The translations under genes were made by a program, and so were the position numbers. DNA of 32,344 nt, taken from positions 495,282-527,625 of the forward strand of contig BJOX01000345.1 in the NCBI GenBank assembly GCA_009731375.1, read 5' to 3'. The stretch comes from Paulinella micropora (taxonomy: Eukaryota > Cercozoa > Imbricatea > Euglyphida). Of this stretch, positions 16,703 through 26,640 are shown piece after piece. Every line of letters begins with the position of its first letter. Positions within the stretch are counted from its first letter, which is position 1. The notes under the pieces are model-generated. The model was given only the letters and a program-made list of their open reading frames with translations, was not told where the DNA came from and did not search any database.

Positions 16703-17941
16703 ATGAAAACTCACCAGAGAAACTTAATCGCAGAAAATCCAGACGGAGATTTTATAAATGTCAGAGTTGGATATGATGGTGATATTGAAACAAATAATTC
16801 AAAAACCGCTTTTGGCGAAGCAGTAGTAGGTCAATTAACACCAGTTTTACAGGAAATCTTTCCATATACCATTAATACTAGGATATGGACAAAAACAGAA
16901 ACAAAATCGTCTGTGTCATTTTTGAATAATATGGCTGAATTAAAAACAACTGCTGATGCTACGGCAGATGCTAGATTGGTAAGTAAAAGGAGAATAAAAT
17001 ATAGAACTGGAATGGGTGTCCTAGCCCGCTTTACTGCTCTATGGACGACGGATGATACAAAAGATTACTATTCATTTATTGGAATAGGAAATGATCTCGT
17101 TGATGGATTTTATTTTTACAAAAATCAAGCAGGAATAAGTATTGCACATTGTAAAGGAGGTGCTGCAGTTTATATTGACCAAGAAGACTGGGACGACCCT
17201 TGCGATGGAACTTCGGCTATGCCTGACTTAGACTGGAGCAAAGGAAATGTATTTCAAATTCAATTTCAGTTGGGTTTGGTGCTATTAAGTTTTATATTGA
17301 AAATCCCATAACAGGATTATTTCAATTAGTTCATATGATTGACTATGCAAATGCTAATACTGGGGTAAGCCTGCGAAATACAACATTACCTTTTACAGCA
17401 GTAATGAGAAATGATGCAAAGACTGGAATACAATCTCTTAAAACAGCGAGTGCCAGTTTATTCATTGAGGGAACGAATACGATAAACACAAGTATAACAA
17501 ACGAAGTGGAAGGAAGTAAAGCAGCAAACACCACTGAAAGTCCTATTATTAGTATCAGGAATAAAGCAACATTTGATGCGGGCGGTGCTAATTTAACAAA
17601 TTATTCAAATGTTTATCCTACTTTGATAAGTATTACAAATGAAGATAGTAAGTCGTGTGTAGTAAGAATGGTATTAAATGGAACATTAACTGGAGCAGGT
17701 TTTGCAGATGTTGATTCTAAGTATTCAATTGTAGATACTGATACAAAGGCGAGTGCCGTTGCCAACGGAACAACAATTTTTAACTTATGTAAATTCTCAA
17801 TCAACTCAACAAATCAATCTTAGAAGTTATGATATATATTTGACTCCTAGTGATGTATTGACTTTTACACAGAAATCCGTCGGAACTGCCAATAATGGTT
17901 CAAATGTCAATGTTATTGCTAATTTTATTGAGGATCAGTGA
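16703..17941 (+). CDS. Unknown protein with beta-rich repeats, two frameshifts
   Basis: Three open segments in two frames (16703 to about 17270, about 17270-17785, 17785-17941) read as one protein of about 410 aa. Continuity of composition and the absence of starts show that the breaks are frameshifts. The N-terminal part has VRVGYDGDIETNNSKTAFGEAVVGQ and an RTGMGVLARFTALW strand; the middle has GFGAIKFYIENPITGLFQLV then DYANANTGVSLRNTTLPF. The final part is T/N/S-rich. The GFGAIKFYIENP...TSLRNPTLP type of sequence recurs, as I recall it, in proteins of giant viruses, virophages and some phages, without known function. A surface or fibre-associated virion role fits the position next to the capsid gene. 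TATATAA lies at 16693-16699, 3 bp before the ATG. Confidence 0.7.
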
Positions 17942-18447
17942 TACAGAAAAAAAACAATGAAGGTAATATGATATTAGAGATATTTTTTACCGCATCTTTG
18001 TTATTAAAATAAGGTTGTTGAATTAAATATTCAAGGTATGGTTTATCAATCTTAGCAACATCTTCAATTTTTATTTTTTTTATACTTTCCATATTGAAGA
18101 AAAATATCGGTTTCATTTTGCTGGTATTCTTTCTTTAATATACATCCTTCTTCTGTACATGTAGCATTCGCTATTTCTTCACCCACATTAGCCTTGATTT
18201 CAGTGATACTAGTCTCTTTTAAATCAGTCGCCTTAAAAGGAGTGCTTGGTTCCTCCATTATAATTTTTGCTAGTGTTGCCTCCAATGGAATAACTACTTT
18301 CACATTGTCATCGCGGGGTTTGTATTGATCATAGAAAGAAACAATGTCAGGCTTAGTCCATTTAATTGTCGGATTTTTTATTTCGCCGTCAAGGTTCCAT
18401 TTTTCAATTTCATTCAAGTAGTCCTGTTTGGTTGACAGGTCTGACAT
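17938..18447 (-). CDS. ExoX C-terminal-like domain protein, paralogue 1, frameshifted
   Basis: About 165 aa from ATG 18447. The N-terminal 110 residues are charged and unrecognised. The C-terminal domain begins at DIFLQYGKYK and, after a frameshift in an A8 run (18072-18081), continues as IEDVAKIDKPYLEYLIQQPYF. This F/YGKYKG..I.DVA..D..YLEWL pattern is the exodeoxyribonuclease X C-terminal-like domain found beside nucleases and as a stand-alone module in phages and viruses. The function of the domain alone is unknown; nucleic-acid binding is plausible. The tail overlaps the end of the convergent gene at 17941. It is a diverged duplicate of the neighbour at 18487-18774. Confidence 0.7.
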
Positions 18448-18486
18448 GATATATATAAATATTAAAAAAATCTTTTAGTAAAAATA

Positions 18487-18774
18487 TCAAATATATTTTT
18501 TTACTTCACTTTTAATATCAGTAAATTTTTCAAACCACGGCTGTTTCATAGCCCATTCAAGGTATGGCTTATCAATAACCGCTACATCTTGAATTTTCTT
18601 ACCTTTATACTTACCGAATGGAAAAATATCCCTTGGCTTGCCTTCTCTACTTTTTTCAATTGCCTTAATTTCTTCGTCAATCATCTGTTGAACATTTTTT
18701 ACTGAAACGAATTCCTTATTTTTCTCAATTGAAAGTCGTCCAAATTTTTCAGATAGTCTGGTGAGGGTGGTCAT
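18487..18774 (-). CDS. ExoX C-terminal-like domain protein, paralogue 2
   Basis: 95 aa, intact. A short helical N terminus (TRLSEKFGRLSIEKNKEF) leads to FPFGKYKGKKIQDVAVIDKP and YLEWAMKQPWF, a complete ExoX-C-like domain (about residues 50-85). The Polinton polymerase lies upstream in the same orientation, so a replication-linked role is possible. It starts just downstream of a TATATA motif (18780-18785), and the 39-bp space to paralogue 1 contains another TATATATA. Confidence 0.78.
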   Translation of the reverse strand: MTTLTRLSEKFGRLSIEKNKEFVSVKNVQQMIDEEIKAIEKSREGKPRDIFPFGKYKGKKIQDVAVIDKPYLEWAMKQPWFEKFTDIKSEVKKYI

Positions 18775-18941
18775 TGGTCTATATAGAGTGGTAAAAATTT
18801 TTATGGAAAAAAATTAATTAATTGATATTTGATATTTTGTTCTGACTTCGTCATCACAAAACATCGTTTTATACTTTAATGGCCGACGATGTTTGAGAAT
18901 AAGCGAGAGTGCGTAGCACGAAGCGCAATTCTCAAATATCA
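18775..18941. promoter_or_regulatory. Intergenic region with two hairpin families, 3' of polymerase
   Basis: Holds TATATA beside the 18774 start, an AACATCGT/ACGATGTT stem (18860-18893) and, overlapping it, family B hairpin copy 3 (18892-18936) with TTTGAGAAT/ATTCTCAAA and GTGC-GTA-GCAC. The outer stem differs from copy 2 at one pair in a compensated way (T-A to G-C). The polymerase stop codon is 6 bp away. Confidence 0.6.
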
Positions 18942-21900
18942 TTAATATCCAAAAGGTCTAGTTTCAATCGCATTCTCTACGATTCCGATAACTTGTCTTT
19001 TCGTATATGTAAAACTAAATATCTTTTCTAAGTATTCGCTTGTTATTTTTTTCTTTTGTTTGTCTCGTGTTATCTTGTTGTTTTCTATTATAACTACTTT
19101 TCCAGACTTCTCAATTCGCTTAGCAATCCGTAATTCTTCATCAGTCTCCAACAATTCAGCCAGTTCATTTTTACCATTCTCAAATAATTCAGTGTTCGTA
19201 ATACCATGCCCGCAACTTATTACACTTAACATATTCGGTAAATTCAATGCTTTTTTTGTTTCATAGTTCATACTAAATCCTTTTACTTTCATACTGGCTT
19301 TACCATTATCTAATAAGTATCCATAACATTTTGGCCCGCCTCCAACAAAGGTTTTTATTTTTGCTCCTTTCAATTCATCAGTCCAATCTCCCAGTAAATC
19401 TCCTGTCTCTACATCTGCCTCATTAATTTCTTTGTTAGTCGTATATATTACGCTGTCTGTGTCATGATACAATATCCTATTGCCTAATCTGTCCATCATA
19501 TTGTAAAGTCTCATTCTCGCGTGGCATGTAGTAAATAAAGCAACCACAATATTTGTTTTAATCGGGTCGCTCACCGCATCCTGTTTTAAGTCATAACTGG
19601 CTTCTACAATTTGGTCGTTAATTATGTTAATATTTATATTATCCACTGATTTATCGTTCAATAGTTTGTATAAGGTATCTTTATCCTTTATCATTTTGTT
19701 CTGTGTTTTATTTTGTTTCTGTCCAAACTTGCCCCATAAAGAGTTCAAGCACAACTTAGCCACTGCTCGCCGTCCTTCGTTTTTAAATATTTTGCTTTCA
19801 TCCATCTTTACACCCATTTTAACTTCCATGCTGTTTATGTAATTTTGTTTTTCTGCTTCCGTATTACATCCCGCGGGGTATCCGCTGGACTCTTGTTTTA
19901 CTTTCAAGAATGTCTTTATGTATTCTTTGAATAGGCTACTGCTTTGTTCTTTCCAGTGCCATACTTCATATACTTTTATCAACTTATACCCTTTCTCTAA
20001 GGCCTTGTAAATTTCTGGAGTTGCCCATGTGCCTGTTATTGCTCGTTCTTTATCTGTGTGCTTACATTCTCCATGTTGCTCAGTCATTCCGCACTTATCG
20101 CATAAGTAATACATCATCTTACCTCTGTCCGCCTTCGGTAAGACTGGGTGTAGTAAGCCTCTAGGTGGTAGCATCTTAACCTTAGCCACTCCGAAATATT
20201 CTCTGTTTATAATTTTATTTTCCATACTTTTTCTTTCCTACTCATTGTTTGGTCTAATAATTATATGGTGTCCGCTTGGATAAAGGTCGTAATACATCAC
20301 GGTCGGATAAAGTGAGCATATGTCAATATATTTCGCATACTCATTATCATGTCGTGATTTCCAATATAATTTCAAAGCATTCACTCTACCTCCAAACATT
20401 GCCTCTCGTGGGTTTAGTCCTTCTTGTTCAGTAATTCGTTCGTTTGTATCCTCTGCCAGTCTTTCACTGGTTTTCATCAGGCTCCATTCGCACTCCCAGA
20501 CACTTATTACTTTTGCTTGTTCGTTAAGTTGTTTTTCTCTTCTCATTGTTTCCTTGTATAGTTCGCCCATTGTCTTATTCTTCTTCACATTCAAAGCATT
20601 GCTATTCCAACACTTATCACATCCGTGCCAATGACACCCGTAAAACTCATAAGCGGTTTTGTTTTTCTCATCCCATCCATCTACATACACACGAGATTGC
20701 CCGAGTTGAAACATTTTTTCACCTCCGTTGAATGCGTGTTTAATATCGGTTTTGTCTAACCTGCTTCTGTATGCTAACCATTCTACACAAGCCCTAGAAG
20801 TCATCCTGTTTTGCTTTTCCGCTTTCAATATCGCAATTGAATTCTCTGGCATAAACTTAGCACGATACAAAGCCATAACACAACTCGCAATAGTTGTATA
20901 TTGAAAAGGGTCAATACCAAACTCTAGAAACTGGTTTCTAAAATCTATACAACCCTTTCTCAGTATATCAACATCTGAATGACAATACTCACCGATTTCC
21001 TTCGCCATATCAAAGTGGTTATGTGCTTTCACTTGTTCGTCATACCATTCAAGAAATTCTTTTCGTTTATCTCCTCGCATCGTGTCGTAGCCGTAATGTT
21101 TCTTATGTGGCATTACACCGACATAGTTTCTATTTTTTGCCGTATTGAAGAAGTGCGGGAAGAAACCTTTCTTAAGTTCCGTAAGTCCGAATATCTTTGG
21201 AAAGTCTGACAATGGCATCGTAAGAAAACTTAGGCTGTCTATAAAGCGATACTTCTTAAGTGTCATCATCATAATCTTACCACCTTCATAGATTACAAAT
21301 GGAGTTTGTCCGTTATCAACCAACCACTTAAGAATAAACTGACAATCATAACCGCGGGCATTGTGCGCGATAAATGTAAATCCGCTGTGTTTAGTGTCAA
21401 AAGCCCAATTACAGAAATCTTGAATGTTCTTATGTATAATAGGCGGTTCCTTTGCATCGTAATACTGGCTTTCGGCATGATTAACAATGTGCTCGCCTGT
21501 GTCCTGTGTCGCTTCAAAGTCAAAGAATATGTATTGCTCTGACGGCGGTAAGATTTCTTTTTGGACTATTTCACATTGGTGTTCAAGCGGTTTCACTAGT
21601 TTGCAATTTCGGCATTTCGCATATCCGCATTTGTGCTCATCCTTCTTTCTGTAATTAAGACCGCACGATTTACATTTCGCTTTAACATCGCAGTTTGTTG
21701 TCCTGTGATTATTAAAGCATTCAGTGTTTGGAAACTTTCTATTACACTGCTCACATTCTTTCCACTGGCTCTTGTCATTTATTCCCTTACATCCGTTGGT
21801 TTCGCAGATACTACAATTGGCTTCACAGGCATGTCTTTCCTTATACCCTCTTAGACATAACTCACAGAAATTCTTTTTCCTAGCATAGACTTCATGTTAG

Positions 21901-22947
21901 TTATGGCATCGTAATGTCCCTCAGTCTTTAGAATGTAAAGGTTAGTCAGCCGTTCTCCGTTCGCATCAAGTAGTTCTGTTTTATAAATGATTTTGTCAGG
22001 AAATTCTACAATAACCAGATTGTATTTAACTTGATGTGATTAGCAAATGTATTAATTTCAGGTATCCCACACACATCCTTAATTACTTTCGCTTCATCGT
22101 GTAAAGCCTCGGCCATTTCCTGCTGTATCTTTCTTTTTCCCATTAGTATTGTCTTGTATTTTGGATGTTTTTCAATTTTTGCTTTGACTACAACGATTGC
22201 TCGTGCTAAACATAAGTTATCGCTGTTTGTAATACAGATTACTCCTTGCTTTCTGTAGATATCCAATTTGTTCAAAACCTGTAGCCTTGTCCCGCCCGTC
22301 GGCATTTTAACAGATTTTAACACAAATTTTAATTTATCAAAGTTTATTCCGTTTTCATCCATGTAAAGACTTTCGTTGCTTTGAAATATTGCTGACAATC
22401 TTTCTAAAACTTTTTCAACAGAGATTTGATTAACTTTGTGTAAGCCTGTTGATACTTTTCCATAGTAATCAACAAACTCAATACCTAGGCTAACCTTATC
22501 TTCTGGCGCTTGTCGTTTTACAAAGTCGTTCAACACAATCTTAATAAATCTTATCACATCGCGCATCGTGAATGATCGGAATTTGCCGTTAATCCTTACC
22601 TCATATCGGCTTTCATTTATTCCTAGTTCGTGTTCCTTGCTGTCATCCCTTATGATATCATAATTACCATACCGCAACAAGTCTCTGTAATTTTCTTTCA
22701 TCTCTTTTTTCTCTTCAATCGTAGGTAAAGGTGGTGCTATTGGTATAGCATGGTGCTCAAAATACACCGCACCTCTTACTTGGTTCAAGTAGTTTTGGGC
22801 TGTCGGTGTATCAATTTTATACCCCCTTACCTTCGGTTTGATATATAGCACATCCCGACCCCTGACAGACTTGATTTCGTAATTTATCTTATATTCCCTT
22901 AATCTATCCAACCTGTAGACCTTGCCGTTATACGTGTGTGTCTCCAT
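18942..22947 (-). CDS. Protein-primed family B DNA polymerase (pPolB), interrupted
   Basis: About 1,330 codons from ATG 22947, typical for Polintons. The N-terminal third (to about 22010) is unassigned except for DNLCLARAIV, which recalls the catalytic motif of OTU-type cysteine proteases. A Cys-rich zinc-finger region follows (about 21600-21880, with CELC, CEQC, CKSC and CRNC pairs). Next come the 3'-5' exonuclease (FDFEAT at ~21520, HNARGYDCQF at ~21355, YCHSDVD at ~20985), YEFYGCHWHGCDKCW, PolA (DICSLYPTVMYYD), PolB (KLCLNSLWGKFG) and PolC (LYHDTDSVIYT, ~19465). Breaks: frame changes near 22010-22025 and at an A5 run near 21877, and an in-frame TAG at 20238-20240. All motifs survive, so the lesions are recent or are sequencing errors. 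It replicates the element from the TIR ends. Confidence 0.93.
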
Positions 22948-23112
22948 GTTTGATAATAGTATATCAAGGAAAATATAATTTTATAAAATTAAAATATTTG
23001 TCTGCCTCAATCGGTCGTCCCCTCGTGGCCTCGTGTGTGCCCCTATATATAAGGACCCTCCTTGTCTTTAAATGGAAATTCAGTGGTTTCCGCAGAGAAA
23101 CCTTTTTGATTA
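22948..23112. promoter_or_regulatory. Polymerase upstream region with TATA box and a TIR-like motif
   Basis: 165 bp between two - strand genes. TATATATA at 23044-23051 lies about 100 bp upstream of the polymerase start. At 23083-23101 GTGGTTTCCGCAGAGAAAC matches 17 of 19 bases of the TIR segment GTGGTTTCTGTAGAGAAAC (23742-23760) in the same orientation, so a protein that binds the TIR could also bind here. The other end of the spacer is AT-rich. Confidence 0.5.
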
Positions 23113-23616
23113 TCAATACTTACCATACCCGCAACCGCAGTGGCAGTTATGTTCCATGTATCCGCACATATTACATCTATCATCGTCATCCTTCTTTATT
23201 CTCTCCATATACTCTTTGCTTGGCCTTGGAGGAACTGGAGGTTTTTCTTTTTCTGCTGAAATATGTTTCTGAGACTTCATATGTCGCGTTTTGTTTCCAT
23301 TATGTATTTCAGCACCACATCCACACTTAAAATCTTTATGCTTCCAAATTTTTTTCTTTTCTTTTTTGATTATTCTTGTTTCTTTATCGTAATTAATTTT
23401 CCATTCCTCGTATTTAGGTATTATATTTTCCTCGTGATATTTCTTTGCTTCTTCCAATGCTTGCTCTTTTGATTTTTTCTTTCCGATACAGAAACTCTTA
23501 CACATAACCTTTCCTCCTTCTCTCCATTGAACTTTTACCATTTGCATCTTTTCGTTATTCTTTATCATAACACAACCTCTAGACATTCTAAATCTCTGAG
23601 TGTCTTCGTTTGTCAT
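23113..23616 (-). CDS. AP2-like plus zinc-finger DNA-binding protein
   Basis: 167 aa, intact. Residues about 12-65 (RGCVMIKNNEKMQMVKVQWR followed by SFCIGKKKSKEQALEEAKKY) look like an AP2/ERF-type three-strand plus helix DNA-binding domain as in viral and homing-endonuclease-associated proteins. A K/E linker follows, then a C2H2-type finger CGCGAEIHNGNKTRHMKSQKH (about 97-118), a Pro linker, and a C-terminal Cys/His cluster (CNMCGYMEHNCHCGCG). It is the outermost right gene, 30 bp inside the TIR, reading toward the polymerase. A regulator or a TIR-binding/replication factor is the natural inference; the domain assignment is by eye. CATATAG precedes the start by 2-8 bp. Confidence 0.7.
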   Translation of the reverse strand: MTNEDTQRFRMSRGCVMIKNNEKMQMVKVQWREGGKVMCKSFCIGKKKSKEQALEEAKKYHEENIIPKYEEWKINYDKETRIIKKEKKKIWKHKDFKCGCGAEIHNGNKTRHMKSQKHISAEKEKPPVPPRPSKEYMERIKKDDDDRCNMCGYMEHNCHCGCGYGKY

Positions 23617-23645
23617 CCTATATGTGTCTTTATTTTATTTCTTTA

Positions 23646-23800
23646 AATAATAATTATTTAAATGTAGCAGTTTTTTCTTTCTTTTGTCTGTCTGTATTTG
23701 TTATAAATAGATAGACGAAATAATGAATAACGGCTCTTAGTGTGGTTTCTGTAGAGAAACTGCACTGAAAAAGTGTGCCAAAGTGGCCCCCTATACTACT
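23646..23800 (-). repeat. Right terminal inverted repeat of the Polinton
   Basis: About 155 bp, the inverted partner of the left TIR at 2461-2613. It ends ...GGCCCCCTATACTACT, the exact reverse complement of the left end. The near identity of the arms implies modest divergence since integration or replication-linked homogenisation. Confidence 0.95.
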
Positions 23801-23806
23801 TGTATG
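23801..23806. other. Target-site duplication, right copy (TGTATG)
   Basis: Direct repeat of 2455-2460 immediately outside the right TIR. Together they fix the insertion point and show that the element was integrated by a staggered-cut integrase rather than assembled in place. Confidence 0.88.
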
Positions 23807-24170
23807 TCTTTGTGTACGTCTGTGTATGTGTGTAGCGCGTGTGTGCATGTATGTTTGTGTGTTTGTGTGTTGGTGTTCGTATCATGGTGTGTGTGCGTGT
23901 GCGGGCGCGCGCTTTTGTGTGTATGTGTGTGTGTGTGTGTTTGTGTTTGTGTTTGTGTATGTTTGTATGTATGTATTATGTGTGTTGGTGTGTATGTGTG
24001 TCTGTGTGCGTGAGCGTGAGTGTGTGCGTGTGTTTGATTGTGTGTTTGCTCGTGTTTGTCTTTGTGTGTATGTATGTATGTATGTATTATGTGTGTGTTT
24101 GGTGTGTGTGTTTATGTATTTGAATGTATGTTCGTGTTATGTGCCTGTGTATGTGTGTAGGTGTGTGTGT

Positions 24171-24206
<36 letters not shown>

Positions 24207-24229
24207 GGGGGGTGGGGGGNNNNNNNNNN
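23807..24229. repeat. GT/TATG microsatellite ending in a poly-G tract and gap
   Basis: Interrupted (GT)n and (GTAT)n with a GCGGGCGCGCGC interruption, ending in more than 30 consecutive G (24171-24204) before a 10-N gap. No gene. Confidence 0.85.
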
Positions 24230-24400
24230 TTACATTTTCCCTTGGTAGGTTGCAAGGTGCCAGACCAGTGCCCACCAGGGATCCCAGCAACCCCAACGAT
24301 CATTCGTTTGGCTCCGTGTTTTCGGTCACGGGGGATGAGAAAGAAAGCGATAGAGAGAGAGAGACAGAGAGAGAGAGAGAGTAAACAGCTGCGGAGACTG
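24230..24400. repeat. Dispersed host repeat, copy 1
   Basis: The segment with GGTTGCAAGGTGCCAGAC, GGGATCCCAGCAACCCC and CGGGGGATGA is found again, diverged, at 26228-26370, and a fragment (GTGCCAGAC..GTGCCCACAAG) at 25395-25420. All copies lie next to GT microsatellites, as if microsatellite and repeat spread together. Confidence 0.7.
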
Positions 24401-24483
24401 TGTGTGCATGTGTGTGTTGTGTTGGTATGTGTTTGCATGTGTAAGTATGTACTATTATGTGTGTCAGTCTATGTGTGTGTGAC

Positions 24484-24517
<34 letters not shown>

Positions 24518-24687
24518 ATGTGTGTGTTGTGTTGGTATGTGTTTGCATGTGTAAGTATGTACTATTATGTGTGTCATTCTATGTGTGTGTGACTGGTGTG
24601 TGTGTGTGGGCATGTGTGTGTGTTGTGTTGGTATGTGTGCATGTGTAAGTATGTACTATTATGTGTGTCAGTCTATGTGTGTGTGAC

Positions 24688-24720
<33 letters not shown>

Positions 24721-24800
24721 CATGTGTGTGTTGTGTTTGTATTTGTGTGCATGTGTACGTATGTACTATTATGTGTGTCAGTCTGTGTGTATGTGTATAC
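24400..24800. repeat. GT-rich minisatellite, four units of about 100-115 bp
   Basis: Each unit contains TGTGTTGTGTTGGTATGTG, GCATGTGTAAGTATGTACT and ATTATGTGTGTCAGTCTATG, followed by (GT)n. Units begin near 24405, 24515, 24610 and 24720, with a few substitutions. Confidence 0.8.
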
Positions 24801-25500
24801 CTATGTAAATATGGAGCTTTCATAGCATATTTTACTATTGCGAAGTGAAATATATACGTTTGAGAAATCAAAAGCGAAATTAGAAGCACAGGAGAGAGAG
24901 CCATACTCAAGACACTAACGCTATTTCCTCTTTCAAAACACTGCTAAACACATATCTGCTCACAACTAATGTACGTTCATATTTACACCATATTCAAGAT
25001 AGTAATAGGTCCGATCTCATATTCTACGTACTATGTACATCTGATTTCTCATTACAAGTTTCTGAATTTCTGATTTCTTATATTTCACCGCGACTTCGTC
25101 AGACTTGTTTACTTAGAACAACCTTGATTGCTCTAGGCAAGAACAACTAAAACAAAATACTTCTCAATTAGTATTAAACTTGTCATGAGAAATCAGAAGA
25201 TCTACATGTAGACAAGATTATAAGAAGCAGGTTTATTGCTTCCTGAGGGAACAAATTTTCCACGCCCGCCAGCGAGGCCAGCCAGGCCAGCCACCAGGTC
25301 TGACCTTGAGCACCCGGATAATCAGCCGAAATGCCCCAAAAAATTTTTCCATTCACCTATTTATCGTATTGTTGCTTTGTTAGGCCTCGTCTAAGTGCCA
25401 GACATAGTGCCCACAAGAGTCACTAGGATTCTTATTTCCACCCCAAAGTTCTCGCCAACACATATACATACAAAGAAATACTGTATGGAATTAAGTATAG
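24801..25500. repeat. Non-coding host DNA with dispersed repeats shared with the left flank
   Basis: Contains diverged copies of left-flank segments: direct for 1570-1760, inverted for 1800-1950. I see no gene. The same families on both sides show that the Polinton landed in a repeat-dense region; they are not part of the element, as they lie beyond the TIRs. Confidence 0.65.
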
Positions 25501-26225
<725 letters not shown>

Positions 26226-26640
26226 AAATAGTTTCGCACGTCCTTTGGTAGGCTTTTGCAAGGTGCCAGACTACTAGTATTGCCCACAAGGGATCCCAGC
26301 AACCCCGACAATCATTCATTTGGCTTCCGTGTCTTCGGTAAACGGGGGATGATAGAGAGTAAACCGCTGCGGAGGGAGGAGGGAGGAAGCAGGAAGGAAG
26401 AAGGAAGGAGGAGGAAGGAGGAAGGAGGAAAAAGGAAGAAGGCAGAGGAAGGAATCGAAGAAGGAAGAAGCAAGGAGGAAAGAGAAAGCACTGCCAAGAA
26501 GATGGAAACATGTAGAGTAGTAATAGCACAGACAAGGAGCCTTAGGACAAGCTCCAGCAGGAAGGTGCGCCAAAACGAAAAAAAAGCAAATTCGCAGCAC
26601 TTTCTTCTGTAGCACCCCTGCAACCTTTTAATCAGAAATC
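26226..26640. repeat. Dispersed host repeat, copy 2, and purine-rich tract
   Basis: 26228-26370 matches 24230-24395. 26370-26480 is an AAGGAGGA-type polypurine tract. No coding feature. Confidence 0.65.

Larger units (their letters stand above)
2461..23800. mobile_element. Polinton/Maverick element, 21.3 kb, with TIRs and 6-bp TSD
   Basis: The limits are set by inverted repeats that both begin AGTAGTATAGGGGGCCACTT and by an identical hexamer, TGTATG, immediately outside each end. Six-base target duplications and AG/CT termini are typical of Polintons. Inside are all hallmark genes of the group: protein-primed DNA polymerase B, retroviral-like integrase, packaging ATPase, adenain-type protease, and major and minor capsid proteins. 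The size is within the usual 15-25 kb. The transcription plan is divergent: a leftward integrase module, a rightward morphogenesis module and a leftward replication module. Several genes are interrupted, so this copy may be inactive. A caveat on the TSD is that the flanks are TG-rich, which raises the chance of a fortuitous 6-bp match, but the position exactly at both TIR ends argues for a true duplication. Confidence 0.97.

Noticed and set aside
4494-20240. A genetic code with TAG or TAA as sense (in-frame stops in integrase, polymerase and coiled-coil genes)
   Set aside because: The long intact genes (major capsid, protease, most of the polymerase) have no internal TAA or TAG, and many genes end with TAA or TAG at natural ends. 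Reassignment would scatter these codons throughout.
24087-24438. Pro- or Gly-rich ORFs over the poly-G tract
   Set aside because: Homopolymer artefact next to an assembly gap.
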